This document shows, piece after piece, positions 1 to 7,115 of a DNA stretch of 12,525 nucleotides; the stretch's first letter is position 1, and every line of letters begins with the position of its first letter. This DNA comes from DATEMU01 sp964414585 (GTDB taxonomy: Bacteria; Planctomycetota; Phycisphaerae; UBA1845; UTPLA1). The notes under the pieces were generated by a model. The model saw only the letters and a program-made list of their open reading frames with translations, was not told the DNA's origin and did no database searches. Location: the NCBI GenBank assembly GCA_964414585.1, contig CAYPXR010000076.1:1-12525 (forward strand), written 5' to 3'. Made by a program: the position numbers and the translations under genes.

Positions 1-275
1 TGCGTCTGCTCGCCGCTCGGCATCCAGCCGGCGGCCACCCCCCCCCCGCACATACTCGCATCGCCGCACGCGCCATACGCATCCCCCCGGCCGCCGTCGC
101 CCCCCCACCGCTCGTCTCCGGTCACGATTTACTGCGGCTTGGCCCCGCGCCCGGCCCGCTTTATAAGAAGCTTCTCGATCGAGTTTATTACGCCCAACTC
201 AACGACGAGGTGCTCAACAAGGCAGAGGCAATGGCTCTTGTGCGAAGGCTGCTTCAGGAGGCGACGTCAAAATGA
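1..275 (+). CDS. cca: CCA-adding tRNA nucleotidyltransferase, C-terminal part (5' truncated by window)
   Basis: The frame is open from the window edge (first whole codon at base 3) to the TGA at 273-275 and gives about 90 residues. The recognisable part begins at base 105 and reads PPLVSGHDLLRLG, then PGPLYKKLLDRVYYAQL, and ends in a helix with NKAEAMALVRRLLQ. This matches the C-terminal tail of class II CCA-adding enzymes, where 'PL(V/I)xGxDL' is followed by 'GPxxKxxLxxVxxAQL'. These enzymes add or repair the CCA end of tRNAs in the cytoplasm. The catalytic head domain and any HD domain lie outside the window, so activity cannot be judged. The first 110 bases are extremely C-rich with runs of 10, 6 and 7 C, and code for a Pro/Ala/Arg-rich linker; a frame error there is possible. 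The stop overlaps the next start as ATGA, implying coupled translation. Confidence 0.72.
   Translation, partial: RLLAARHPAGGHPPPAHTRIAARAIRIPPAAVAPPPLVSGHDLLRLGPAPGPLYKKLLDRVYYAQLNDEVLNKAEAMALVRRLLQEATSK
256..261 (+). promoter_or_regulatory. Ribosome binding site of the M28 peptidase gene, inside cca
   Basis: A perfect AGGAGG lies 10 bases before the ATG at 272, within the last codons of the upstream gene. It supports the ATG at 272 as the real start and means reinitiation is not the only route to translation. Confidence 0.6.
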
Positions 276-1642
276 ATCGATATTTTCGCGAGTGGGCGGT
301 CGGGGTCGTGACAACCGCGGTCGGGCTCGCCTGCGGATGCGCTCCCCAGGGCGATCCGATGATCCACCAAATCGTCGCCGAGATTTCCGAGTCCAACATC
401 CGTAAGACCGTGGAAACGCTCGCCGCCTTCGGCACGCGGCATACCCTCAGCGACGTCACCAACCCCAGGCGCGGCATTGGCGCGGCGAGGTTTTGGATCA
501 AATCGGAATTCGATCGTTATGCGGCCGCCAGTGGCGGAAAACTGCAGGTCGTCGAACAGGCGTTCACCGTTCCGCCCGATGGCAAGCGCGTCAATCGCGA
601 AGTGGAGATCGTCAACCTGGTGGCGACGCTGCCCGGCACGGACCCCGTTTCGCGGCAACGCGTCTTCGTGGTCAGCGGCCACTACGACTCCATGTGCGGT
701 GACGTGATGAATTCCACCGCCGACGCCCCCGGCGCCAACGACGATGCGAGCGGCGTGGCGGCCGTGCTGGAAATGGCTCGCGTGATGTCCCGCTACGAAT
801 TCGATGCGACCATCGTCTTCGCCGCCGTCGCCGGCGAAGAGCAGCGCCTCCTCGGCTCCGAATACATGGCCCGGCAATACCACGCGCAAAACGTACAGAT
901 CGCCGGAATGTTCACCAACGATATCGTCGGCAATACCACCGGCGGCAACGGCGTCATCGACCGTTCGCACGTCCGCGTCTTTTCCGAAGGCGTCCCCGTC
1001 ACCGAAAACACGGAGCAGGAGCGGAAGCTCCGTCAGGACATCGGCAACGAAAACGATTCGCCGGCCCGGCAGTTGGCCCGCTTCATTGACTCCATCGCCG
1101 AACAGTACGTCCCCGGCTTCGACGTGGTCATGATCTACCGTCGCGATCGCTTCCTGCGCGGCGGCGATCACAAGTCATTTTCCGAGCAGGGATATCCCGC
1201 TGTTCGGTTCACCGAGATGAACGAGAATTATCGTCACCAGCATCAGGACGTCCGCGTTGAAAAAGGCGTGCAATACGGCGATCTGCCGCAGTTCGTGGAT
1301 TTCGGTTACGTCGCCCAAGTCGCCCGTGTCAACGCCGCCGCACTGGCGAGTCTGGCCCTGGCCCCCGCTCCGCCTTCCAACCTTCGCGTACTCACGGCGA
1401 AACTCGAAAACTCAACCACACTCGAATGGGATGCCGGGACCGAAGGCGATCTCGAAGGGTACGAAATCGTCTGGCGCGAAACGACCGCACCGCAATGGCA
1501 GCATTCGCTCTGGCTGGGCCCCTCCAACGGCTGCACCCACCCGCTTTCCAAGGACAATTACATCTTCGGCGTGCGATCGGTGGACAAGAACGGTCACAAG
1601 AGCGTCGTCGCCTATCCGAAACCTTGGAAGCCGGCGGACTAA
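272..1642 (+). CDS. Exported M28-family zinc peptidase with C-terminal fibronectin-III-like domain
   Basis: The 456-residue product begins with a signal sequence ending in LACGCAP. Either C21 or C23 could be lipidated, though the lipobox is weak, so it is probably a lipoprotein or secreted. The M28 dizinc aminopeptidase core spans about residues 35-360. Expected ligands are all present: H137 and D139 in GHYDS, bridging D157 in GANDDASG, catalytic E189 and ligand E190 in AGEEQ, D217 in TNDIVG, and H300 in GGDHKSF. Residues 366-449 (PSNLRV, LEWD, GYEIVWR, FGVRSVDKNG) resemble a fibronectin type III domain, common in extracellular hydrolases. The family removes N-terminal residues from peptides, so an envelope peptide-degrading role is inferred; the specificity is not readable. 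The start overlaps the upstream stop (ATGA). An AGGAGG at 256-261 lies 10 bases ahead, inside the cca gene. Confidence 0.9.
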   Translation: MNRYFREWAVGVVTTAVGLACGCAPQGDPMIHQIVAEISESNIRKTVETLAAFGTRHTLSDVTNPRRGIGAARFWIKSEFDRYAAASGGKLQVVEQAFTVPPDGKRVNREVEIVNLVATLPGTDPVSRQRVFVVSGHYDSMCGDVMNSTADAPGANDDASGVAAVLEMARVMSRYEFDATIVFAAVAGEEQRLLGSEYMARQYHAQNVQIAGMFTNDIVGNTTGGNGVIDRSHVRVFSEGVPVTENTEQERKLRQDIGNENDSPARQLARFIDSIAEQYVPGFDVVMIYRRDRFLRGGDHKSFSEQGYPAVRFTEMNENYRHQHQDVRVEKGVQYGDLPQFVDFGYVAQVARVNAAALASLALAPAPPSNLRVLTAKLENSTTLEWDAGTEGDLEGYEIVWRETTAPQWQHSLWLGPSNGCTHPLSKDNYIFGVRSVDKNGHKSVVAYPKPWKPAD

Positions 1643-2193
1643 GCGGGCACGAATTTTGTTTTTCGAAGTTCCGTCCGCACCTTCATCAAGATTTTCCCAA
1701 GGTGATTCTCCCCCTGCCCGTCGCAAACGCCCCAGAATCGGTCGCCCCAGGAATTGCCCTCGATAAGCTCCGCTTCGTCAGTCGCCAGGAGCTTGTCGCG
1801 CAGCTCGGCGTGGTGCGCGAACTTGTAACGAACGCAGTCCTCCATGACGCGGAGCTTGACCTCCTCCCAGTCGGGCCGCTGCTTGGCCGCCCGCCCCGCC
1901 CGCTTGGCATCGCCCGGCTCGACAATCTCCGAGATCCTCCGCCGCTCGCCCATGTCCATCGTCTTCGACGCCTGATAGGCATGCTCGACACTGGGATAGG
2001 TGATCCCCTCATACTCGACCATGGCCGGCCAGAAGTTGGAGAGGAATCGGTACTTTCCCTGGAACGAATCGATTTTTGTCGGAATCGTCGAGGTCGCGGA
2101 AATGTGGGTCGATTCGACAGACGTCTGCGGCTCGGCACATCCAACCGCCAGGAAAACGAGCCCGATTGGCAGAATTCGTGAAACAGTCTTCAT
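1639..2193 (-). CDS. NADAR-domain (YbiA/DUF1768 family) protein with lipoprotein signal
   Basis: From the ATG at 2193 the product is 184 residues. Residues 1-19 form a signal peptide: basic MKTVSR, hydrophobic ILPIGLVFLA, then VGC with C19 as probable lipidation site. A polar linker rich in Ser/Thr runs to about residue 40. The NADAR fold fills about 46-178 with its signatures: FLSNFWP (50-56), YPSVEHAYQASK (66-77, with E70), PDWEEVK (107-113), KF (124-125), LIEG (143-146), WGDRFWG (149-155) and GENHLGKILMKVR (161-173). Characterised relatives are N-glycosidases acting on riboflavin-pathway intermediates, or on ADP-ribose attached to guanine in DNA; both substrates are cytoplasmic, so an exported copy is odd. 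The ATG at 2193 is preferred over the one at 2205 because it overlaps the aminotransferase TGA as ATGA and gives a cleaner signal peptide. Its TAG stop overlaps the convergent peptidase stop. Confidence 0.86.
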   Translation of the reverse strand: MKTVSRILPIGLVFLAVGCAEPQTSVESTHISATSTIPTKIDSFQGKYRFLSNFWPAMVEYEGITYPSVEHAYQASKTMDMGERRRISEIVEPGDAKRAGRAAKQRPDWEEVKLRVMEDCVRYKFAHHAELRDKLLATDEAELIEGNSWGDRFWGVCDGQGENHLGKILMKVRTELRKTKFVPA

Positions 2194-3383
2194 TGGTTCA
2201 TCCATGCAATGAGGCGACGTTGTGCGTCTTGCAGGGTCTCAATCCTCTTGCAAAACGCAAACCGCACCTGCCGATGACCCAGGCTCGCCGGATTGTAAAA
2301 GCTGCTGCCCGGCACCGTCGCCACGCCGCCATCTTTCACCATCCGCAAGGCAAACGCCGTGTCCTCCTCGCCGGGCTTCGCGAACTTGTCGATGTTTACG
2401 ATGATGTAATACGCCCCCTCGGGATAGTACCCTTCGAAGCCGACCTCTTTCAGTGCCGACCACATGACCTCGCGACGCTCGGCATATTCGCGGCCAAGTT
2501 GCTCATAAAACGATTTCGGCATCCGCAGCGCCGTCGCCCCGGCGACCTGCAACGGATGCGGTGAACCGACCGTCAAAAAATCGTGCACCTTGCGGATCGC
2601 CGCGGTGATCTCCTTCGACGCTATCGCCCAGGCAACCCGCCAGCCCGTCACGCTGTACGTCTTTGACAGCCCGCTAATCGTCACCGTCCGCTCCGCCATC
2701 CCCGGCAGCGTCGCCAGTGAAACATGCGGCCGCCCGTCATAGAGAATGTGCTCGTAAATCTCATCGGTGAACGCCAGGACATCATGCTTGATGCACAGAT
2801 CGGCGATGAACTGCAAATCCTCGCACGTATAGACCTTCCCGGTTGGGTTGTTCGGCGTATTGACGATAATGCCGCGCGTCTTGGAATTGAACGCCGCGGC
2901 GAGTTCGTCCTGATCGAATCGGAACCCCCGCTCCGCCGTCGGGTGCAGGGTCACGTACCGCGGAATCGCCCCGCAAAGGATCGTGTCCGCCCCATAGTTC
3001 TCGTAGAACGGCGACGTGACGATCACCTCATCGCCGGGATCGATGGTCGCCAGCAGCGAAGAAATCATCGCCTCCGTCGTCCCGCAGCAGATCGTCACCT
3101 GCGAATTAGGATCGATCTCCATCCCCTGAAACCAGCGGACCTTTTCCGCCAGCGCCTCGACCATTTGTGGAGCCCCCCACGTCCGCGCGTATTGATTGAA
3201 TCCGTCGCGAATCGCCTTGATCGCCGCTTCCTGCAACTCCGGCGGCGTAGGAAAGTCGGGGAAACCCTGGGCAAGATTCACGCCGTGATGCGCGAGGCAG
3301 ACCTGCGTCATCTTGCGGATGACGGACTCCTCAAACAAAGCCGCCTTTTTGGAAATATGTCGTCGGACGTCGCTGGCGTTCAT
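2190..3383 (-). CDS. Class I/II pyridoxal-phosphate aminotransferase (kynurenine/methionine aminotransferase type)
   Basis: The 397-residue product has the full fold type I aminotransferase layout. NLAQGFPDFPTPP (36-48) is the N-terminal signature shared by kynurenine/glutamine-K transaminases and the YbdL methionine aminotransferase. TTEA (102-105) lies in the cofactor phosphate region. NTPNNPTG (175-182) has N179 contacting the PLP ring hydroxyl, TDEIYEH (206-212) has D207 pairing with the ring nitrogen and Y210, and SGLSKTYSVTGWRVAW (237-252) has the Schiff-base lysine K241. R374 in VRFAFCK should bind the substrate carboxylate. It is a soluble, dimeric, cytoplasmic enzyme by family rule. 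The amino donor cannot be told from sequence: aromatic, sulfur-containing, alanine or aspartate are all possible. It lies 48 bases after the membrane glycosyltransferase gene, and its TGA overlaps the NADAR start. There is no good ribosome site ahead of the ATG. Confidence 0.92.
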   Translation of the reverse strand: MNASDVRRHISKKAALFEESVIRKMTQVCLAHHGVNLAQGFPDFPTPPELQEAAIKAIRDGFNQYARTWGAPQMVEALAEKVRWFQGMEIDPNSQVTICCGTTEAMISSLLATIDPGDEVIVTSPFYENYGADTILCGAIPRYVTLHPTAERGFRFDQDELAAAFNSKTRGIIVNTPNNPTGKVYTCEDLQFIADLCIKHDVLAFTDEIYEHILYDGRPHVSLATLPGMAERTVTISGLSKTYSVTGWRVAWAIASKEITAAIRKVHDFLTVGSPHPLQVAGATALRMPKSFYEQLGREYAERREVMWSALKEVGFEGYYPEGAYYIIVNIDKFAKPGEEDTAFALRMVKDGGVATVPGSSFYNPASLGHRQVRFAFCKRIETLQDAQRRLIAWMNQ

Positions 3384-3389
3384 GACGCC

Positions 3390-3418
3390 AGTATATGAAA
3401 AATCATGGCCCGGATGAA
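3390..3418 (-). promoter_or_regulatory. Candidate promoter placed for a leaderless aminotransferase mRNA
   Basis: On the minus strand a TATACT (3395-3390) matches the -10 consensus in five of six positions. A weak TTCATC (3418-3413) sits 17 bases upstream. Six bases separate the -10 box from the ATG, so a start site seven bases past the box falls on the A of the start codon. No Shine-Dalgarno sequence is visible. The -35 match is poor (3/6), so this is a candidate only. Confidence 0.35.
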
Positions 3419-3431
3419 CCCGCGAACAATC

Positions 3432-5723
3432 TCAAGGCGGACCTGTGGACGAGATGCACCGAAGCCCGTTTCGCTCGATATACGAACGGGCCAGCGGGTA
3501 ATCGCGAATCGCAGTACCCGGCGGCGGACGGTCTCGCTGCAATCGATCCAGTGCGTCGATCTCATCGCGGACAATCGGCGTCATCCCCTTTGTGGAAACA
3601 GGCCGATCCCAGTGCAGCCGGTAGAGCAGGACCGCCCCATCATTGAAAATCAATCGTTCGGCGAACGGTGCGGCCCCATCCTTCGAACGAGCCCAAGTAT
3701 CCAGCCATCGCCGCTCGACAGGATACCCGAACTCGTCGTGCCGCACGTTGATAAGCAAGTTGGGCGACAGCAGCATCGAGTTGACCCAGACATATTCGAC
3801 GCCGAGGGCTTTGGCATTTTCGAGCCAGATGGCCGGGTCCATGATCACCCGGGCCAGTACCGGCTCCGACGTGTTCGGCTGGTCCAATCGACAAACCTCC
3901 GGCAACGCCGCATAGTCGTGATAATGACCGTGTAGAGGATGACAGGTTGAAACGTAGCAGACGTGATTTTCCAATTGCCGCCCATAAAGGAAGTACGGCA
4001 GATTGTTCCCGCAATAAGCAATCGTCGTGCCGTGGCACCTTTGATCAATCCATCGCCACGCCTCGGCGACATATCGCCAACGCGGTAGCGCCATGTTGGA
4101 CGCCCGCTCGTCTCCGCTCGGATCGAACGCGGTATTAAGAAGGACTGCGGTAAATCCGACACCGATTGCCGGCCTCCACCCTTGATATGACGGCCGCTTC
4201 TCCATCAACGCAAGACCCGCAAGCGAGATTCCCGTCGTGAGCCAAAATACCCCGCTCGTCGGCCAGACCTCGGCCCACTCTCTTCCGAAGACGACGATCC
4301 AAATCGAGATAAGCGATAATCCGACCACCATCGGCGCACGTCGATGCAATCGGGAGGCCCCCGCGGCCCCGCAAAGCGTGAGGAGGATTGGCGCCCAAGC
4401 AAACCGGCCCTGTTGAAACGGCAACGCGTACCAATAGACCACGAAGATCGCGATGGTGGTGGCGACGAACAGAAGTCGGCCGATGCGAATGCGCCGACGA
4501 TTTGGAACCAGCATTCCGAAAAAGAGCAGAACAATCGCCGGCCCTCCGGGCAGGAGATACCATTTTTTGGCATTCTCGTCCGTCGCCGGTCTCGTGTGCA
4601 GCGCACTCCAAAGTGTCCACCCGAATCCGCCCGGGTCGCCGATGCGGCGAATGTTAAAGACCGAGTTTTCCATCGCCTCCCGGCTGTACACACCGTGAAA
4701 GAGAACCGACGAGCCGATCCGCACTTCGACCGGATAGACCGGATTACCCGTCACCACCCAATTCCGAGCGTACGCATAGCCGCCGACCCACAGCGACAAA
4801 ACGGCGCCAGTGGCGACCCACCCTCTTTGACAAGCGGTCCATCGTCCGCGTCCGCCGCGCGCGATCGCCCAGATGATCAACGGGATCAGCGTCGCCAGAT
4901 ACACCGTCGAAAGATACTTCGTCCCGACGAGCAGCCCGCAGCCCAGAACCAGACCGACGAAATCACTCCAACGCCCCCGCCGTGCAAGCCGCAATGAAAA
5001 CAGGACAATCGTGAGAACGTGAGCCGCGACGGCGACATCGACCATCGCCGTGCAGGATTGCGCGGCAATCGCGGGGATTGTAGCGACGGCGATGCAAAGC
5101 CAGGTTCGCTCCGCACGTCGCAACCGCAACTCCCGCCCGATCCCCGCGACGGCCGCCAACAGCAGTAGCCAGAATGGAAACTGCCCCGCCCGTGCGATCG
5201 AATCGCTGCCCAGCGGCAACAGGAGCCAGGTGTAGAAGACTTCATTCGCACAGGGCGCATACGACGGCGATGGATCGCCGAACCACGTCGGCAGAATGGA
5301 AATCGCTCCGTTCTGAATCCATTGCGCCGGAAACGTCAGGTGATAAGTGAGTACGTCGTAATCATATTCCGGCATCGTGACGGCGCGCCAGGCCGTCGAT
5401 AGGACGACGAAGAAAAGTATGAGTCGCGATGCCGTCAGGCCCCATCGTCGCCGCGGTCGCTCAAACGACAAGGAAAGACAATTCCGGCCGTAAGCCAACA
5501 TGGCCAACCCGACCAACACGGCCGCCGCCCCCGCGACGGGCCGCATCAGAAGCCCCGAAACACCCAGCAGTAGACCCACTCCGACCAATACGGCAAAATA
5601 GATCTGAGCCGATAAAACCAGATCAACGGCCTCGATTGGCCGCTGGGCCCCTCCCCCCCACCGGCGGGCCATGCACCAGGCCCCCAACAGGAGCGGAAGT
5701 TGACTCGCAAGAAAAAAGATCAC
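3432..5723 (-). CDS. Large GT-C-type polytopic membrane glycosyltransferase-like protein
   Basis: The 763-residue product starts at a GTG with an AGGAA a few bases ahead. About a dozen hydrophobic segments fall within residues 1-530, for example near 40-78, 101-112, 183-195, 208-245, 255-288, 303-318, 395-406, 416-433, 465-480 and 492-506. The first large periplasmic loop carries EYDYDVLTYHLTFPAQW (119-135), with acidic pairs in the position used by GT-C enzymes that take lipid-phosphate sugars. GTKYLS (267-272) and ARNWVVTGNPVYP (319-331) are motifs I associate with uncharacterised GT-C-like membrane proteins. Residues 545-763 are soluble and, if topology holds, periplasmic; they contain several Cys and His and a YVWVNS strand. 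It is inferred to transfer a sugar from a polyprenyl donor in envelope glycoconjugate synthesis. It follows a second GT-C gene by 24 bases. The substrate is unknown. Confidence 0.75.
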   Translation of the reverse strand: MIFFLASQLPLLLGAWCMARRWGGGAQRPIEAVDLVLSAQIYFAVLVGVGLLLGVSGLLMRPVAGAAAVLVGLAMLAYGRNCLSLSFERPRRRWGLTASRLILFFVVLSTAWRAVTMPEYDYDVLTYHLTFPAQWIQNGAISILPTWFGDPSPSYAPCANEVFYTWLLLPLGSDSIARAGQFPFWLLLLAAVAGIGRELRLRRAERTWLCIAVATIPAIAAQSCTAMVDVAVAAHVLTIVLFSLRLARRGRWSDFVGLVLGCGLLVGTKYLSTVYLATLIPLIIWAIARGGRGRWTACQRGWVATGAVLSLWVGGYAYARNWVVTGNPVYPVEVRIGSSVLFHGVYSREAMENSVFNIRRIGDPGGFGWTLWSALHTRPATDENAKKWYLLPGGPAIVLLFFGMLVPNRRRIRIGRLLFVATTIAIFVVYWYALPFQQGRFAWAPILLTLCGAAGASRLHRRAPMVVGLSLISIWIVVFGREWAEVWPTSGVFWLTTGISLAGLALMEKRPSYQGWRPAIGVGFTAVLLNTAFDPSGDERASNMALPRWRYVAEAWRWIDQRCHGTTIAYCGNNLPYFLYGRQLENHVCYVSTCHPLHGHYHDYAALPEVCRLDQPNTSEPVLARVIMDPAIWLENAKALGVEYVWVNSMLLSPNLLINVRHDEFGYPVERRWLDTWARSKDGAAPFAERLIFNDGAVLLYRLHWDRPVSTKGMTPIVRDEIDALDRLQRDRPPPGTAIRDYPLARSYIERNGLRCISSTGPP

Positions 5724-5747
5724 GAATTCCTGTTCCTGCGCGATGCC

Positions 5748-7007
5748 TCAATGGCGAGGTGTCGTCAACATCCGCCACAGCAACTCTGGTATGGACACAA
5801 TCTCGTCGAGCTCTGGACCATAGACAATGTAGAAGCCCATGCCGATGACGCCGTAGATCACAAGCAATTGCGTGACCAACGGAAACAACGACCGACGAAG
5901 ATCGACGCACGGCAGGATCGCCGCCAGAAGAACATACGCCGCGGGCATCGCCAACGTCATGAACCGCAAGTGCATCGCATGTCCCTGAAAAGAAAGCAGC
6001 GTCAATCCCCCGATCGTCGCGATCAGCCAAACTGCACAAGTCCGCCGAGCGTCAAAGGCGAACTTCCGCCAGAACATCGCCGCGCCGACGGCAATCGCAA
6101 TCGTCGCCGGCGTTACCAGGGCGAGTTGGCTGAGGTAATAATGCCACGGGCGGTTCATGGACTCGGCGATATGCTTGCTGGAGGCGATCAACGCGGCGCT
6201 CGGGCGGCTCCACATCGGCAGAAACGCGCCGCATCGCCATCGAAAATAGACCAGCCACGCGCCCACGATTACTGTCGCGGGAATCAAAAAGCCGGCGATC
6301 AGTCGGCCGCGCAGCGGAGATCGCAGGACCAGGACCACCAGCGCCGGCGCGGCGAATAGCGCCGGCAATTTGGTCATCGAAGCCGCCGCCAGAAACAAAC
6401 CGGCGCAGTACGCGGTCCCCAGGCATTTCCGGTGCGCCGCGCTGACCGCCAACCCTAATGCCATCGCCACGAAGCCGCCCAGGATCGGATCGGGCCAGAG
6501 CTTCCGCGCCGCGAACGTAAAGACCGGGTCCATCGCCATCGCGAGCACGGGCAGCCACAAGCAGATGTGAGTCGGGCTCCACTCCGGTTTTCGCATCGTC
6601 CAGACCCAGATCGCCACGCCGACAACGGCCAGAACATGTCCGAGCCACGAAACCAGAATCGAAAACGTATGCGATTTGAAATAGACAAACGGCGCGAGCA
6701 GGATCGACATCATCGGCGGATGGTGAAAGAGCGGCCTGTCATACATCTCCGCCGGGATGATCTTGAGAATCTCGGTGCCATGCAGTGAATACCGTCCGTG
6801 TTGGAGCCAGTTCTCCGTCAATCCCCAGTAGATCAGTTCATCCCCTTCAACGCGTTCGAAGTAAAGCGTCGGCACCTTCAGTGCAAGGCACAGTCCAAGG
6901 ATGACCAGGCAGACTTCGATGAACCGCCGACGATCGCGTTCGGGCTCGGTCGGGAGGCCCGGAGCGTGGTTCTCATGCGCGTGCGGGTTGTGAGTTTTTG
7001 CGTCCAT
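5748..7007 (-). CDS. GT39/ArnT-like membrane glycosyltransferase
   Basis: From the ATG at 7007 the product is 419 residues. A polar, His-rich cytoplasmic tail (MDAKTHNPHAHENHAPG) is followed by a membrane segment at about 29-45. The first periplasmic loop has VEGDELIYWGL, with the adjacent acidic pair D56-E57 as in the ArnT/PMT (GT39) superfamily. It also has a RPLFHHPP stretch, resembling the 'HxPP/KPP' loop of those enzymes. About ten further hydrophobic helices reach the C-terminus. The family moves sugars from polyprenyl-phosphate donors to lipids or proteins on the outer face of the inner membrane. It lacks the large soluble C-terminal domain of E. coli ArnT. An in-frame ATG at 7052 would add 15 residues; neither start has a good ribosome site, and 7007 is preferred because it fits the candidate promoter and the basic N-terminus. 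It is probably co-transcribed with the next gene. Confidence 0.78.
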   Translation of the reverse strand: MDAKTHNPHAHENHAPGLPTEPERDRRRFIEVCLVILGLCLALKVPTLYFERVEGDELIYWGLTENWLQHGRYSLHGTEILKIIPAEMYDRPLFHHPPMMSILLAPFVYFKSHTFSILVSWLGHVLAVVGVAIWVWTMRKPEWSPTHICLWLPVLAMAMDPVFTFAARKLWPDPILGGFVAMALGLAVSAAHRKCLGTAYCAGLFLAAASMTKLPALFAAPALVVLVLRSPLRGRLIAGFLIPATVIVGAWLVYFRWRCGAFLPMWSRPSAALIASSKHIAESMNRPWHYYLSQLALVTPATIAIAVGAAMFWRKFAFDARRTCAVWLIATIGGLTLLSFQGHAMHLRFMTLAMPAAYVLLAAILPCVDLRRSLFPLVTQLLVIYGVIGMGFYIVYGPELDEIVSIPELLWRMLTTPRH

Positions 7008-7019
7008 CGGCCGCGTCGG

Positions 7020-7047
7020 ATGATACCGATGACGCCTTGAATGTTCA
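7020..7047 (-). promoter_or_regulatory. Candidate promoter for the minus-strand glycosyltransferase cluster
   Basis: Reading on the minus strand, TGAACA (7047-7042) and TATCAT (7025-7020) are separated by 16 bases and match -35 and -10 consensus in four and five of six positions. The start site would fall near 7013, a few bases ahead of the ATG at 7007. This would exclude the alternative ATG at 7052. It is a moderate match only. Confidence 0.3.
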
Positions 7048-7062
7048 CCCATCGGTCCATTT

Positions 7063-7080
7063 GTCGGTTAAACTCCCGAC
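7063..7080. repeat. Short inverted repeat in the divergent control region
   Basis: GTCGG (7063-7067) and CCGAC (7076-7080) form a perfect five-base inverted repeat around an AT-rich eight-base centre (TTAAACTC). It sits between the glycosyltransferase and mutS starts and could be an operator or a small hairpin in the mutS leader. A five-base arm can arise by chance. Confidence 0.25.
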
Positions 7081-7100
7081 TTGGACAAGGGTGCTCCACT

Positions 7101-7110
7101 GGAGGGAGAG
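7101..7110 (+). promoter_or_regulatory. Ribosome binding site that fixes the mutS start
   Basis: GGAGGGAGAG lies 5 bases before the ATG at 7116, a strong match to the anti-Shine-Dalgarno sequence. The frame is open back to an ATG at 7041, but that start has no ribosome site and would add 25 residues unlike any MutS. The start at 7116 is therefore chosen. Confidence 0.7.
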
Positions 7111-7115
7111 TTTCG

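Noticed and set aside
254..1171. A 305-codon open frame on the minus strand
   Set aside because: It lies wholly antisense to the M28 peptidase, reads as a Gly/Asp/Val/His-rich product without a domain, and is explained by the GC-rich codon pattern of the plus-strand gene.
1426..2181. Plus-strand open frame across the convergent gene ends
   Set aside because: It is out of phase with the peptidase and antisense to the NADAR gene; no recognisable product.
2724..3398. Plus-strand open frame antisense to the aminotransferase
   Set aside because: Arg-rich shadow sequence; the minus-strand frame has every aminotransferase motif.
7041..7115. Upstream extension of mutS to an earlier ATG
   Set aside because: There is no ribosome site and no MutS-like sequence; GGAGGGAGAG before 7116 decides the start.
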